This document shows positions 13,858-14,298 of a DNA stretch of 14,298 nt, one piece after another. The notes under the pieces were generated by a model. The model did no database searches. It saw only the letters and a program-made list of their open reading frames with translations, and was not told the DNA's origin. The first letter of the stretch is position 1; each line of letters opens with the position of its first letter. The DNA lies in assembly GCA_029051835.1 (NCBI GenBank), contig JAIDKJ010000288.1:1-14298 (forward strand), read 5' to 3'. The DNA is from Paramuribaculum sp. (GTDB lineage Bacteria > Bacteroidota > Bacteroidia > Bacteroidales > Muribaculaceae). The translations under genes and the position numbers were made by a program.

Positions 13858-14298
13858 AAATCTGTAGGTGATGGTGCCTGTCTGTTCGACGGCGGCATCG
13901 AGGTCAACTGAGAAACGCGAACGCATGGCCGCTTGTTCACAGCTCTTTCGTGCGGCCGGCTGTGAGGCCACAGGGCCGGTGCCGGTGGCGTATGAGGCCG
14001 CTATGACGTGACCCTGACGGTTGACGCGCACGGTGATGGTGATGGTGCCGGTCTGTGTGCCGGCCGGTTTCTCCCACGAGGAGAGCGTACGCCCTTTGAG
14101 GTTCGTTCCGGGAGTGCCGCTCAATGCCCCTGTCGAGGAGTTGCCGTCGGGCGAGCCGCTGCTCCCTTTTGACTGCGACGATCCGGCCTTGGTGCCTCCG
14201 AAGCTCACACGCGAATTGATGCGGTCGGCGGCCTCTTTCTGCTTGCGCACTCTTTCCTGCTCTTCCAGTTCGGCCTGTGTCGGTCCGGTCTTTTCGGG
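13852..14298 (-). CDS. TonB/TolA-like energy transducer, C-terminal part (5' end cut by window edge)
   Basis: The frame is open from the right edge to TAA at 13852, giving 148 visible residues. They begin with a charged Glu/Arg/Lys-rich segment (AELEEQERVRKQKEAADR), then a Ser/Gly-rich linker (SQSKGSSGSPDGNSSTG), then an 80-residue globular end with GTITITVRVNRQGHVIAA and the closing strand TGTITYRFE. This is the layout of Bacteroidetes TonB/TolA-like proteins: an inner-membrane anchor, presumably beyond the edge, a periplasm-spanning linker and a TonB C-terminal domain. They pass proton-motive energy from ExbB/ExbD (TolQ/TolR)-type motors to outer-membrane partners. ExbB/ExbD-type genes would be expected just outside the window. 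An internal GTG at 14250 is not the start, since coding continues through it. It is followed after 33 bp by the GH130 gene. Confidence 0.82.
   Translation of the reverse strand, partial: PEKTGPTQAELEEQERVRKQKEAADRINSRVSFGGTKAGSSQSKGSSGSPDGNSSTGALSGTPGTNLKGRTLSSWEKPAGTQTGTITITVRVNRQGHVIAASYATGTGPVASQPAARKSCEQAAMRSRFSVDLDAAVEQTGTITYRFE

Overview
The window most likely comes from a Bacteroidota genome of the order Bacteroidales. Muribaculaceae-like gut bacteria are my best guess, but the family is inference. The evidence is the promoter style (TTTG, about 20 nt, TAnnTTTG), A-rich rather than Shine-Dalgarno-like start regions, a Bacteroidetes-type TamB, a GH130 enzyme of the Bacteroides type, and a protein with the 'four helix bundle suffix' domain. 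The long genes are GC-rich (about 63% in one TamB line I counted). The stretch from about 3600 to 4930 is visibly AT-richer.

Layout. At 1-1844 (minus strand) a MacB-type ABC transporter is encoded by an ATPase followed 12 bp later by its FtsX/MacB permease, which is cut by the left edge of the window. At 2074-3600 (minus) lies a monofunctional heme catalase with all key residues. Divergent from it, at about 3710-4044 (plus), is a compact and apparently complete transcription unit: a consensus promoter, a 5' hairpin, an unrecognised 59-codon gene and a strong intrinsic terminator. Positions 3980-4337 are noncoding but structured, with the terminator, a -7-like promoter element, four tandem 9-nt repeats, T-tracts and a perfect 28-bp inverted repeat. 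They lead into a four-helix-bundle/suffix-domain gene at 4338-4910 (plus).

From 4934 to the right edge everything is on the minus strand. In order of transcription the genes are a TonB/TolA-like protein (partial), a GH130 glycoside phosphorylase, an ADP-ribose pyrophosphatase-like Nudix hydrolase, PriA helicase (4-bp ATGA overlap with the Nudix gene) and the large envelope protein TamB. TamB probably starts at TTG and has its own promoter. Gaps of 33 and 29 bp and one overlap make TonB-like/GH130/Nudix/priA a probable operon, with TamB possibly also receiving read-through.

The housekeeping genes look ordinary. The part most likely to hold something undescribed is 3700-4910: two small plus-strand units wedged between minus-strand katA and tamB. 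One is a small-protein gene with its own signals. The other is a repeat- and palindrome-bearing leader joined to a four-helix-bundle protein of unknown function.
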